Source: Microcaldota archaeon (GTDB lineage: Archaea; Micrarchaeota; Micrarchaeia; Anstonellales; Bilamarchaeaceae). From it: DNA of 46,109 nt. Location of the stretch: positions 1-46,109 of the forward strand of contig JAGVWJ010000017.1 in the NCBI GenBank assembly GCA_018304385.1. The letters are read 5' to 3'. Made by a program: the position numbers and the translations under genes. A model generated the notes under the pieces. It was not told the DNA's origin. It did not search any database and saw only the letters and a list, made by a program, of their open reading frames with translations. Of the stretch, positions 38,501 through 46,109 are shown one piece after another (position 1 is the stretch's first letter; the number at the start of each line of letters is the position of its first letter).

Positions 38501-39247
38501 TTATGGTTGGGGTATGTATTTTTCAATACGCGAAGCTAAAAGTGCGGGATGTTGCAGGTACGCCATTAAAGACGGGATGTGGTGAGTGCCATAAACAACA
38601 ACCACGATTTCTGGCGATTCTTTTTCTATAAAATCTTTTAATTTAGAGGCAACAATAACATCACGGCGATATGTATCACCAACATGTAGAAAAAACTTCA
38701 TGTTTGCAAAACGAAGAACTGCTAAAGCACCTATAGCTTTGATCACGGTTGTTGCAAACGTCGACCCAACAAGAAGATAGTCAGCAAAAGCAAAAAGCGG
38801 AACAGCCACAGGCAAGCCATATATAGCAACACCACTAAGCAAAAGTTTCCATCTTGGGGTAGTCTCCGGCTCAAAGCAATGAACTTTTTTGTGCAACTTT
38901 GTTGCTAACTGTTCGATTGATTGAAAGAATTGAAAAGCTGGCCATTTTTTTATTCCTGTTTCAGAAATATCGAACTTTGATCGTATTTTTCGATACGATT
39001 TTGAATCACCCTCAAGTACGACAACTGAAGCCTGTGCGATGTCATTTTCTAACAAAGGAGCGTAACGAGCAAACGTAGCAGGAATGTGGCTAACCCCAAC
39101 GAAGCGAATATTAGTTTGATTATATTGCATTTCACGAACTGTTCTAAAGGCACCTTCATTAGTAAATTGTGCACGAAAACAGGCTAGATTTAGGGCATAC
39201 TGCCTTGCTGTCACCTGGGCTGCTAAAAGTATCCTTCCCATATACAT
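38501..39247 (-). CDS. TraB/GumN-like (Tiki superfamily) protein
   Basis: About 248 aa from ATG 39247, the codon that fits the TATA box 26 nt upstream; the longer frame to 39349 adds a hydrophobic head without promoter support. The pattern FVGVSHIPATFARYAPLLEN, VVVLEGDSKSYRKI and, near the end, VVVVYGTHHIPSLMAYL matches the TraB/PrgY/GumN-type fold with its conserved H and E/R residues. A hydrophobic stretch (about 140-180, LLLSGVAIYGLPVAVPLFAF) suggests membrane association. Family members include candidate metalloproteases; activity here is untested. Confidence 0.65.
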   Translation of the reverse strand: MYMGRILLAAQVTARQYALNLACFRAQFTNEGAFRTVREMQYNQTNIRFVGVSHIPATFARYAPLLENDIAQASVVVLEGDSKSYRKIRSKFDISETGIKKWPAFQFFQSIEQLATKLHKKVHCFEPETTPRWKLLLSGVAIYGLPVAVPLFAFADYLLVGSTFATTVIKAIGALAVLRFANMKFFLHVGDTYRRDVIVASKLKDFIEKESPEIVVVVYGTHHIPSLMAYLQHPALLASRIEKYIPQP

Positions 39248-39270
39248 AATATAATAATATATCACAGAAT

Positions 39271-39280
39271 ATTTAAAAAT
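39271..39280 (-). promoter_or_regulatory. TATA box of the TraB-like gene
   Basis: ATTTTTAAAT on the minus strand is centred about 28 nt before ATG 39247. Confidence 0.5.
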
Positions 39281-39402
39281 ACCACTCATAAAAATGAAAA
39301 TGATGGCGTAATTACAACCTCTGAGAAATAATATCAGTATAGTCTTCACTGTGTACGGATAAACTTCGTTTCTCGCCGAAGTGACGGATGGGTATGGGTA
39401 AA

Positions 39403-39412
39403 CATTTAAAAA
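39403..39412 (+). promoter_or_regulatory. TATA box of the aconitase/citrate-lyase operon
   Basis: CATTTAAAAA predicts transcription from about 39434 and a leader of about 60 nt ending in AAAGGGTGG before the aconitase ATG, unlike the leaderless genes around it. Confidence 0.45.
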
Positions 39413-39494
39413 CCATACGAATTAACTTTCTATTCTAATTATAATATTTATGTTATCCGACAGGCGTAAAAATAAATGTTCAAAGGGTGGTTTA

Positions 39495-41477
39495 ATGTCC
39501 AGTCTAACTGAGAAAATAATTAGAGCGCATTTGGTAGAGTGCCAGGGGCAAACCCCTAGCGCAACCCCCGCAGAGCTAACAAGAGGAAAAGAAATAGCAA
39601 TAAAAATAGACCAAGCGCTTACGCAGGATGCAACAGGTACAATGACATTTTTGGAATTTGAGGCAATGGACATCCCAGCAGTAAAAACAGATGTTGCAGT
39701 TAGCTATGTTGATCACAATATGCTTCAAACTGATTTTAGAAATCCAGACGATCACCTTTATCTTCAAAGTGTTGCAGCGAGATTTGGTGCATACTATTCA
39801 AAACCAGGAAATGGTATTTGTCATCAGGTTCATTTAGAGCGGTTTTCTGCACCAGGCAAAACACTGTTAGGAGGGGATTCGCACACACCAACATGCGGGG
39901 GCGCAGGCATGCTTGCAATTGGAGCTGGCGGGTTAGATGTTGCAATCGCAATGGGTGGAGGTCCATTTTATTTTGAAATGCCAAAAATAATTGGCGTAAG
40001 ACTTGTTGGAAAACTTCCAGAATGGAGCGCAGCAAAAGATGTTATTCTCGAGATGCTAAAGCGCTTAACAGTAAAAGGCGGAGTTGGAAAAATATTCGAA
40101 TACTTTGGTCCAGCTGTAAAAACATTAAGCGTACCGGAGCGTTCTACAATTACGAACATGGGTGCAGAATTAGGTGCAACAACAAGCATTTTTCCAAGTG
40201 ATGAAACTACTTATCAATATCTAAAGATGCAATCAAGAGAGCATTTATGGGTAGAAACACATGGTGATGAGCGGGATAGTGATTATGACGAGATTATTGA
40301 AATAGATTTAAGCAAGCTTGAACCGCTTATGGCAAAGCCACATTCGCCAGATATGGTCGTACCAGTAAAAGAACTCAAAGGAACAAAAGTAAGTCAGGTA
40401 ATTATTGGCTCATGCACTAATAGCTCGTTTAGGGATTTAATGACAGTTGCAACAATAATGAAAGGCAAGAAAGTTCATCCAAATGTAAGTTTTGCAGTTG
40501 TTCCAGGTTCAAAACAGGTTTATGAACAAATTGCACGCAATGGCGCACTCGCAGATCTTATAAGCGCAGGCGCACGCATTTTGGAAAGCGCTTGCGGTCC
40601 ATGTATTGGGATGGGTCAGGCACCTTCAAGCCAAGGAGTAAGCGTTCGTTCGTTCAATAGAAATTTCCAAGGAAGATGTGGAACACCTGATGCATTTGTT
40701 TATCTTACATCACCAGAGGTTTGTGCTGCATGCGCGCTTACTGGAGAAATAACAGATCCGCGCGAACTCGGGCAAGTACCAAAAATCGAATGGCCAGAGC
40801 GATTGGCAATTGATGATTCTATGATAATTCCTCCGCCTGCAGATAAACAAAGCGTTGAGATAATCAGAGGGCCAAATATAAAACCATTACCAGAAATGAA
40901 GCCATTGGAAAATGCTTTCACAAAAGAGGTACTCATAAAAGTCGGAGACAATGTAACCACAGATCACATTATGCCAGCAGGTGCAAAGATATTACCGCTT
41001 AGGAGCAACATTCCAGCAATAAGCGAATTTGTATTTAGTGCAGTTGATCCAAAATTTGTTGCACGCGCAAAAGAAAAACAAGGCGGAATAATTGTTGGTG
41101 GAGATAATTATGGACAAGGAAGTTCGCGCGAACATGCAGCAATCGCACCACTTTATCTTGGTGTTAAGGCAGTTATAACAAAGAAATTTGCAAGAATCCA
41201 CAAAGCGAATTTGCTTAACTTTGGCATACTTCCACTTACATTTATTGATCCGCAGGATTATGATAAAATAGAACAAGGGGATGTTCTTGAAATTGGCGGC
41301 ATTATATCCGCAGTTAATAATGGCGGTGTAATACAAGTAAAGAACGTTACAAAAGGGTATGAATTTTCAACAAAGTGTGATGTTACAAAGAGAAATGCAG
41401 AAATGCTTTTGGCAGGCGGCTTGATAAATCTTACAAAAAATGCTACAAAAACTGTGGCAATGGGCATTGGGCAGTGA
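39495..41477 (+). CDS. acn: Aconitate hydratase (Aquifex-type)
   Basis: The 660-aa enzyme interconverts citrate and isocitrate through a 4Fe-4S cluster. Cluster cysteines are in IGSCTNSS and in SACGPCIGMG. Other hallmarks are GGDSHTPTCGGAGMLAIGAG and, in the swivelling C-terminal domain, GDNYGQGSSREHAA with its active-site serine/arginine. The short length fits the Aquifex-type enzymes rather than the 850-900-aa AcnA/AcnB. ATG 39495 has AAAGGGTGG five bases upstream; an ATG at 39450 is 45 nt earlier. First gene of a four-gene operon. Its last codons and TGA stop form part of a heptamer repeat. Confidence 0.95.
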   Translation: MSSLTEKIIRAHLVECQGQTPSATPAELTRGKEIAIKIDQALTQDATGTMTFLEFEAMDIPAVKTDVAVSYVDHNMLQTDFRNPDDHLYLQSVAARFGAYYSKPGNGICHQVHLERFSAPGKTLLGGDSHTPTCGGAGMLAIGAGGLDVAIAMGGGPFYFEMPKIIGVRLVGKLPEWSAAKDVILEMLKRLTVKGGVGKIFEYFGPAVKTLSVPERSTITNMGAELGATTSIFPSDETTYQYLKMQSREHLWVETHGDERDSDYDEIIEIDLSKLEPLMAKPHSPDMVVPVKELKGTKVSQVIIGSCTNSSFRDLMTVATIMKGKKVHPNVSFAVVPGSKQVYEQIARNGALADLISAGARILESACGPCIGMGQAPSSQGVSVRSFNRNFQGRCGTPDAFVYLTSPEVCAACALTGEITDPRELGQVPKIEWPERLAIDDSMIIPPPADKQSVEIIRGPNIKPLPEMKPLENAFTKEVLIKVGDNVTTDHIMPAGAKILPLRSNIPAISEFVFSAVDPKFVARAKEKQGGIIVGGDNYGQGSSREHAAIAPLYLGVKAVITKKFARIHKANLLNFGILPLTFIDPQDYDKIEQGDVLEIGGIISAVNNGGVIQVKNVTKGYEFSTKCDVTKRNAEMLLAGGLINLTKNATKTVAMGIGQ

Positions 41478-41491
41478 GCCATGAGCTAATA
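41457..41491. repeat. Heptamer-phased repeat, five units, overlapping the acn stop
   Basis: GCAATGG, GCATTGG, GCAGTGA, GCCATGA and GCTAATA follow in register. The third unit provides the acn stop codon; the first three encode its C-terminal AMGIGQ. The array lies inside an operon, so it is transcribed. Confidence 0.65.
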
Positions 41492-41511
41492 ACTAAATGG
41501 AGGCAAATATT

Positions 41512-42756
41512 ATGGCAGTAGAATTTTCAGATCTAAAACCACCTGGAGAAGGCAGTGCAATCTATATGAATGGTGGCAAACTGCATGTCCCAGACAATCC
41601 AATTATTCCTATAATAGAAGGAGATGGCGTAGGCATTGACATCTCTCCAGTTATGAAAAGAGTAGTAGATGAGGCAGTAAAAAAAGCATACAATGGAAAA
41701 AGGCATATTGTATGGTTTAAAATTTTAGCAGGCGATGAAAGTTTTAACAAATATAAAACATATTTACCTGATGATACTGTAAAAGCAGTTCAGCATTATC
41801 TAGTTGCAATAAAAGGTCCGCTTACAACACCAGTTGGCGGCGGCCATAGAAGCCTTAATGTTACAATGAGGCAGATGCTTGATTTATACTGCTGTGTAAG
41901 ACCAGTTCGTTATTTTGATGGCGTGCCAGCTCCAGTAAAAGAGCCACAAAAACTTAATGTTGTTGTATTCAGAGAAAACACAGAAGATGTTTACGCTGGC
42001 ATAGAATGGAAACAAGGTACTGAAGAAGTAAAAAAGATGATTAATTTTCTTAATAATGAAATGGGCAAAAAGATTCCAGAGGATTCTGGAATAGGAATAA
42101 AACCAATGAGCATAACACGTACCAAGCGTCTTGTTGAGGCTGCAATAAATTACGCAATAAAATACAATAGAAAAACAGTTACGCTAATGCATAAAGGAAA
42201 TATTATGAAGTTTACAGAAGGTGCATTCCGCGAATGGGGGTATGAAGTAGCAAAAGAGAAATTCAGGGATAAAATTGTTACAGAAGAAGAAGTGAATCAA
42301 GGTGCGAGCAAGGAAGGAAAGATTTTAGTTAATGATCGTATTGCAGATAGCATGTTTCAGCAGATATTGCTAAGGCCAGATGAATATGATGTTATTGCCA
42401 CACCAAATCTAAATGGTGATTATATTAGTGATGCAGCAGCAGCGCAGGTTGGTGGTTTAGGTATTGCGCCAGGTGGCAATATTAATTATGTAACAGGCCA
42501 TGGATTTTTCGAAGCAACACATGGCACTGCGCCAAAGCATGCTGGCCAGGATAAAGTAAACCCAGGTTCGCTTCTTTTATCTGCAGCAATGATGCTTGAG
42601 TATATGGGATGGACAGAGGCTGCAGATCTTATCACAAAAGGTTTCGAAGAAACAATAAAACAAAAAACAGTTACATACGATCTCGCAAGGCAAACAGATG
42701 GAGCGAGAGAGGTAAAATGTTCGGAATTTGGAGAAGCGATAATAAAGAATATGTAA
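41512..42756 (+). CDS. icd: Isocitrate dehydrogenase, NADP-type
   Basis: The 414-aa enzyme converts isocitrate to 2-oxoglutarate and CO2, or the reverse. Substrate residues are in [20 protein letters not shown] and [13 protein letters not shown], and the metal/substrate region in [12 protein letters not shown]. Cofactor choice: near the C-terminus VTYDLAR keeps the tyrosine and arginine used for the 2'-phosphate of NADP in the E. coli enzyme, although HGTAPKH has histidine where E. coli has tyrosine. ATG 41512 is preceded by GGAGG; the ATG at 41497 contains that signal. It lies between aconitase and ATP-citrate lyase genes. Confidence 0.95.
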   Translation: MAVEFSDLKPPGEGSAIYMNGGKLHVPDNPIIPIIEGDGVGIDISPVMKRVVDEAVKKAYNGKRHIVWFKILAGDESFNKYKTYLPDDTVKAVQHYLVAIKGPLTTPVGGGHRSLNVTMRQMLDLYCCVRPVRYFDGVPAPVKEPQKLNVVVFRENTEDVYAGIEWKQGTEEVKKMINFLNNEMGKKIPEDSGIGIKPMSITRTKRLVEAAINYAIKYNRKTVTLMHKGNIMKFTEGAFREWGYEVAKEKFRDKIVTEEEVNQGASKEGKILVNDRIADSMFQQILLRPDEYDVIATPNLNGDYISDAAAAQVGGLGIAPGGNINYVTGHGFFEATHGTAPKHAGQDKVNPGSLLLSAAMMLEYMGWTEAADLITKGFEETIKQKTVTYDLARQTDGAREVKCSEFGEAIIKNM

Positions 42757-42757
42757 G

Positions 42758-43882
42758 GTGATAAGTATTCCACGAAAAAAAATCCGCGAATATGATGCAA
42801 AAAAAATGCTTGCTGCAAACCTAGCCAAATATGGTTATGACATTTCACTAGAGGTAGCTAAGGTTGATGAGCATACCATTAAAGGAAATATGGGCAAGAC
42901 AGTTGAGATTGGCAGTGTCTCAGGTGTGCTTACAAACTTCATAATCGAGCCATTTGTTGAGCATGATAATGAGTATTTCTTGGCAATAATGTCTCAAAGA
43001 GAAGAGGATATAATATTATTTTCTGAAAAAGGAGGAGTAGATGTAGAAGAGCATTGGCATAAAATTATACAAATACCAGTTCCAATAAATGAGAATATAG
43101 AAAACATATCTATAACTACCAGGCTTCCAGTTTCTGGAGAAAGAAAAGAAAGAATCGTTTCATTCATAAAAGCATTATATAAATACTATGTTGATTTCGG
43201 ATGCACATACATTGAAATGAATCCGCTTGCATTCGATAAGCAAGAGAGAGTATATCCACTTGGTTTTGTTTGCGAACTAGATGACTGTGAACATAAATGC
43301 GAAGGCAAATGGAATGGGCTTGAATTTCCACAACCATTTGGTAGAAAATTATATCCTCAAGAAAAATTCGTAGCTGAGCTTGATGATAAAACAGGAGCAT
43401 CACTCAAGCTTACTGTGCTTAATCCAGATGGCAAAATTTGGCTGCTTGTTGCAGGTGGAGGTGCAAGCGTTATATATACAGATACTGTTGTTGATCTAGG
43501 TTATGGTAAAGAGCTTGGAAATTATGGCGAGTATAGCGGCGATCCAAACGAAGAAGAAACATATCATTATGCAAAAACAGTAATTGGGCTGGCGACAAAT
43601 GGAGGGCAAGAAGATAGAACACTTCTTATCGGCGGTGGAGTTGCAAACTTTACAAATGTTGCAAATACTTTCAAAGGCATAATCCGCGCATTGCGTGAAT
43701 CAAAAGAGCACTTGCAAAAAATGAAAATATTTGTGCGCAGAGGCGGCCCTAATTATGAAGAAGGATTAAAGATGATGAGAGAGCTCGGTAATGAGATTAA
43801 TGTAGCTATTGATGTTTACGGTCCTGAAACGCATATGACTAAAATAGTTGACCTTGCGATAAAACAAATGAATGGTCATTAA
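42758..43882 (+). CDS. aclB: ATP-citrate lyase, small (beta, ATP-grasp) chain
   Basis: The 374-aa protein matches the small chain of two-subunit ATP-citrate lyases (Chlorobium naming) and the N-terminal part of the animal enzyme. It starts with an ATP-grasp fold (IPRKKIREYDAKKMLAANL) and holds CTYIEMNPLAF, the family's conserved metal/ATP segment; the second half (GKIWLLVAGGGASVIYTDTV, LLIGGGVANFTNVANTFKGI, VRRGGPNYEEGLKMMREL) is the citrate-binding CoA-ligase domain. With the large chain it makes acetyl-CoA and oxaloacetate from citrate, CoA and ATP. GTG 42758 lies one base after the icd stop; the true start is slightly uncertain. It overlaps the next gene or abuts it. Confidence 0.88.
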   Translation: MISIPRKKIREYDAKKMLAANLAKYGYDISLEVAKVDEHTIKGNMGKTVEIGSVSGVLTNFIIEPFVEHDNEYFLAIMSQREEDIILFSEKGGVDVEEHWHKIIQIPVPINENIENISITTRLPVSGERKERIVSFIKALYKYYVDFGCTYIEMNPLAFDKQERVYPLGFVCELDDCEHKCEGKWNGLEFPQPFGRKLYPQEKFVAELDDKTGASLKLTVLNPDGKIWLLVAGGGASVIYTDTVVDLGYGKELGNYGEYSGDPNEEETYHYAKTVIGLATNGGQEDRTLLIGGGVANFTNVANTFKGIIRALRESKEHLQKMKIFVRRGGPNYEEGLKMMRELGNEINVAIDVYGPETHMTKIVDLAIKQMNGH

Positions 43883-43883
43883 A

Positions 43884-45692
43884 ATGGAAAATCATAATCT
43901 ATTTTCTAGAGATACAGAGGCATTCATCTATAATCTAAAGGTTGCACCCATACAGCGCATGCTTGATTTTGATTATATCTGCAAGCGAAGCAAACCAAGC
44001 GTTGCAGCAATAATCAATCCTGGCAATAGCGGATATCATAAGGCATTTTTCGGAACAAAAGAAATATTAATACCTGTTTATTCTAAAATTTCAGATGCAG
44101 TTACAGCACATTCGCATGCAGATGTCATGGTAAATTTTGCATCATTTCGTTCTGCTTATTCATCTAGCAAAGAGGCATTAGAAACAAAAACCATACGAAC
44201 AGTTGCAATAATTGCTGAGGGCATGCCTGAGCGCGATGTACGTCAGCTTATTTCAGTTGCAAAGAAAAATAATAAAATTATAATCGGGCCGGCTACTGTT
44301 GGCGGCATTGCAGCAGGTGCATTCCGCATTGGAAACACTGCTGGCACAATTGAAAATATCATTTCATGCAAGCTTTATCGCGCTGGCAGTGTTGGATTTG
44401 TTTCAAAAAGCGGCGGGCTCACAAATGAAATGTGCAATGTTCTTGGCCGCACCACAGATGGTGTTTACGAAGCAATCGCAATTGGCGGAGACCGCTATCC
44501 TGGTTCTACTATGCTGGAGCACATGCTAAGATTCGAACAAAATCCTGAGATAAAAATGATTGTTGGTCTTGGTGAGCTTGGCGGAGATGAAGAGTACGCA
44601 ATAATCGAGGCAAAGAAAAAAGGAAAGATAACCAAGCCAATAGTTATGTGGGTTTCTGGTACATGCACCAAGATATTTCCTGGCGAGGTGCAATTTGGTC
44701 ATGCAGGTGCAAAAACAGGAAAGCTGGAGGAAAGCGCTGATGCAAAGAATAAGGCATTGCGTGACGTTGGTGTTATAGTTCCAAATTCATTTGAGGATTT
44801 TGATAAAAAAATAGCAGAAGTATTCGCAAGCCTTAAGCTACCTGCGAAAAAAGAGCCAGAAGTACCTAAGCTTCCATTGGATTATGATGCAGCAGTAAAG
44901 AAATCAGCTGTTCGCAAGCCAACAAACTTTATATCCACGATAAGTGATGATCGCGGAGATGAACCTTACTATGTAGGCATACCAATGAGCAAGCTTATTG
45001 AGAATAATTATTCCATTGGTGATGTTATCTCTTTATTATGGTTTAAGAAAAGATTACCAGAATATGCAACCAAGTTTATAGAAATGTGTATTATAATTGC
45101 AGCAGATCACGGACCTGCAGTAAGCGGAGCACATAATGCAATTGTGGCTGCGCGCGCAGGCAAGGATACTGTTTCATCATTATGCAGTGGTTTGCTTACA
45201 ATTGGACCGCGTTTTGGTGGTGCAATAGATGATGCTGCAAGATTTTTCAAAGAGGCTTGCGATAAAGGATTAAGCGCTGAACAGTTTGTTGAAGATATGA
45301 AAAAGCAAGGCATGCTTATTCCAGGAATAGGCCATAGAATAAAATCAGCCAAAAATCCAGATAAACGTGTTGAGCTGCTTAAGGAATATGCAAAATCTTT
45401 TCCTTCACATAAATATCTTGATTATGCACTTGCAGTTGAGCAGGTTACATTGAAAAAAGCAGATAATCTGATTTTGAACGTTGATGGTTGCATAGGTGTT
45501 CTATTTGTTGATTTATTTGATTCATGCAAGTTTTCAAAAGAAGAGATAGATGAAATAGTTGAGCTTGGTTACTTGAATGGCATATTTGTATTAGCTAGAA
45601 GCATTGGTCTCATGGGCCATGTGTTTGATCAGAAAAGATTAAAGCAGCCGCTCTATAGGCATCCATGGGATGATATATTATTTCTGCCTTGA
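43884..45692 (+). CDS. aclA: ATP-citrate lyase, large (alpha) chain
   Basis: About 602 aa from ATG 43884 (ATG 43872 is in frame and overlaps aclB). The N-terminal 330 residues are a CoA-ligase region with the phosphohistidine loop QFGHAGAKTG (His near residue 273). The C-terminal 250 residues are a citrate-synthase-like domain: ADHGPAVSGAHN, GPRFGGAIDDAARFF, GIGHRIKS and KQPLYRHPWDDILF. A citrate-synthase domain in the same chain separates it from citryl-CoA synthetase and succinyl-CoA synthetase. Together with aclB it is the key enzyme of citrate cleavage, in the reductive TCA cycle or for acetyl-CoA supply. It is the last gene of the operon and converges with the gene at 45698. Confidence 0.93.
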   Translation: MENHNLFSRDTEAFIYNLKVAPIQRMLDFDYICKRSKPSVAAIINPGNSGYHKAFFGTKEILIPVYSKISDAVTAHSHADVMVNFASFRSAYSSSKEALETKTIRTVAIIAEGMPERDVRQLISVAKKNNKIIIGPATVGGIAAGAFRIGNTAGTIENIISCKLYRAGSVGFVSKSGGLTNEMCNVLGRTTDGVYEAIAIGGDRYPGSTMLEHMLRFEQNPEIKMIVGLGELGGDEEYAIIEAKKKGKITKPIVMWVSGTCTKIFPGEVQFGHAGAKTGKLEESADAKNKALRDVGVIVPNSFEDFDKKIAEVFASLKLPAKKEPEVPKLPLDYDAAVKKSAVRKPTNFISTISDDRGDEPYYVGIPMSKLIENNYSIGDVISLLWFKKRLPEYATKFIEMCIIIAADHGPAVSGAHNAIVAARAGKDTVSSLCSGLLTIGPRFGGAIDDAARFFKEACDKGLSAEQFVEDMKKQGMLIPGIGHRIKSAKNPDKRVELLKEYAKSFPSHKYLDYALAVEQVTLKKADNLILNVDGCIGVLFVDLFDSCKFSKEEIDEIVELGYLNGIFVLARSIGLMGHVFDQKRLKQPLYRHPWDDILFLP

Positions 45693-45697
45693 GCAAT

Positions 45698-46109
45698 TTA
45701 ATGCGTATGATGTGAGCTACGCATATATGCTTCATCTGCTGGTGTAACCAGACCTGCTTCTAAAAGCGCTTCATAAGGAGAGCTTTTGTAATAAGGCATT
45801 AACCCACCTAATCCATTATTATTAAAATCATTAAAAGTTATCTCTCTTGCTTTCTTCTTTAATCTCCAAATTAACCATCTAATGGAAGCTATTCTAATTC
45901 CCCTTTTATAATATACCCTTGCATGGTTCATTTCCCAAGGGTAAATTTTATCAGTTTTAAATCCAGTTTTAGCATGCTCCTTTATTTCATCTTCAGAATA
46001 AGCATAACCAGCTTCTACTAAAACCTTATAATTAGAGCCTTTATATCGTCCAGCTACTAAACCTTCTAACCCACTAGATCTAAAATCATCTTTAGTTATC
46101 TCTCTAGGA
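45698..46109 (-). CDS. Repeat protein with NGLGGL units, copy C (5' part missing)
   Basis: The minus-strand frame is open to the window edge, so the gene continues outside. The visible 136 residues contain two units, EITKDDFRSSGLEGLVAGRY with LVEAGYAYSEDEIKEHAKTG and KIYPWEM, then WLIWRLKKKAREITFNDFNN and NGLGGLMPYYKSSPYEALLE. The tail, AGLVTPADEAYMRSSHHTH, is nearly the same as in copy A (32998-34134), and the 3' DNA is also similar. ATG 45931 lies inside the frame and is not the real start. Function unknown; it ends 5 nt from aclA. Confidence 0.75.
   Translation of the reverse strand, partial: PREITKDDFRSSGLEGLVAGRYKGSNYKVLVEAGYAYSEDEIKEHAKTGFKTDKIYPWEMNHARVYYKRGIRIASIRWLIWRLKKKAREITFNDFNNNGLGGLMPYYKSSPYEALLEAGLVTPADEAYMRSSHHTH

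Noticed and set aside
39248..39349. Hydrophobic N-terminal extension of the TraB-like protein
   Set aside because: It spans the TATA box; the promoter geometry supports ATG 39247.

Overview
The window is a piece of an archaeal chromosome. The clearest evidence is a transcription factor B (TFB), both subunits of DNA topoisomerase VI, a two-KH-domain rRNA-processing protein, a mevalonate kinase, a tRNA-Thr interrupted by introns, and a uniform promoter style in which a TATA box sits about 26 nt before the start codon and most transcripts look leaderless. The AT-rich composition, many small or family-less genes, non-canonical tRNA intron and many lipoproteins suggest a small-genome DPANN-type archaeon (Micrarchaeota or Diapherotrites-like). 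That placement is inference; the sequence alone proves only Archaea.

Layout. 1-2.8 kb: end of a divergent gene, an Lrp/AsnC regulator, a small lipoprotein, a VapB/VapC toxin-antitoxin pair and an unrecognised 308-aa protein. 2.8-3.9 kb: a 47-codon leader ORF followed by tfb. 3.9-7.4 kb: a lipoprotein, a repeat-rich solenoid-like protein and its 409-aa neighbour, all without a recognised family. 7.4-9.3 kb: a candidate C/D-box sRNA, a small zinc protein, a phospholipase-D-type nuclease and an AAA ATPase with a winged helix. 9.4-18.2 kb: a giant membrane protein of about 1,950 aa and an 851-aa lipoprotein with a lytic-transglycosylase-like domain, then a small HTH protein. 18.3-22.2 kb: a structured non-coding element, the topoisomerase VI operon and the KH protein. 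22.4-30.2 kb: a GNAT acetyltransferase overlapping a 512-aa zinc protein, a HEAT-like protein, protein-isoaspartate methyltransferase, the tRNA, a cysteine-rich HtrA-like protease lipoprotein and mevalonate kinase. 30.2-33 kb: an operon of endonuclease III, a 54-aa protein and a TPR lipoprotein that ends in a catalytically dead archaemetzincin domain. 33-39 kb: two members of a repeat-protein family, a thioredoxin-fold lipoprotein, small unknowns, an AAA_14/DUF4143 ATPase and a TraB-like protein. 39.5-45.7 kb: a metabolic operon of aconitase, NADP-type isocitrate dehydrogenase and the two chains of ATP-citrate lyase. The window ends in a third, partial member of the repeat-protein family.

How parts work together. 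The last operon links 2-oxoglutarate, isocitrate, citrate and acetyl-CoA plus oxaloacetate; with mevalonate kinase in the same window, acetyl-CoA supply for isoprenoid lipids is a reasonable use (inference). The surface-related genes (giant protein, transglycosylase-like lipoprotein, protease, TlpA-like and TPR lipoproteins) suggest an elaborate envelope, possibly for contact with other cells (inference).

The most unusual features are: (1) a dispersed family of degenerate 7-bp-periodic repeats in at least eight places, often starting on a stop codon; (2) the giant membrane protein next to a peptidoglycan-hydrolase-like lipoprotein; (3) the TPR-dead-archaemetzincin lipoprotein; (4) a tRNA-Thr with two introns, one in the D-loop; (5) the short leader ORF of tfb; (6) a roughly 136-nt structured element between 13-bp direct repeats.
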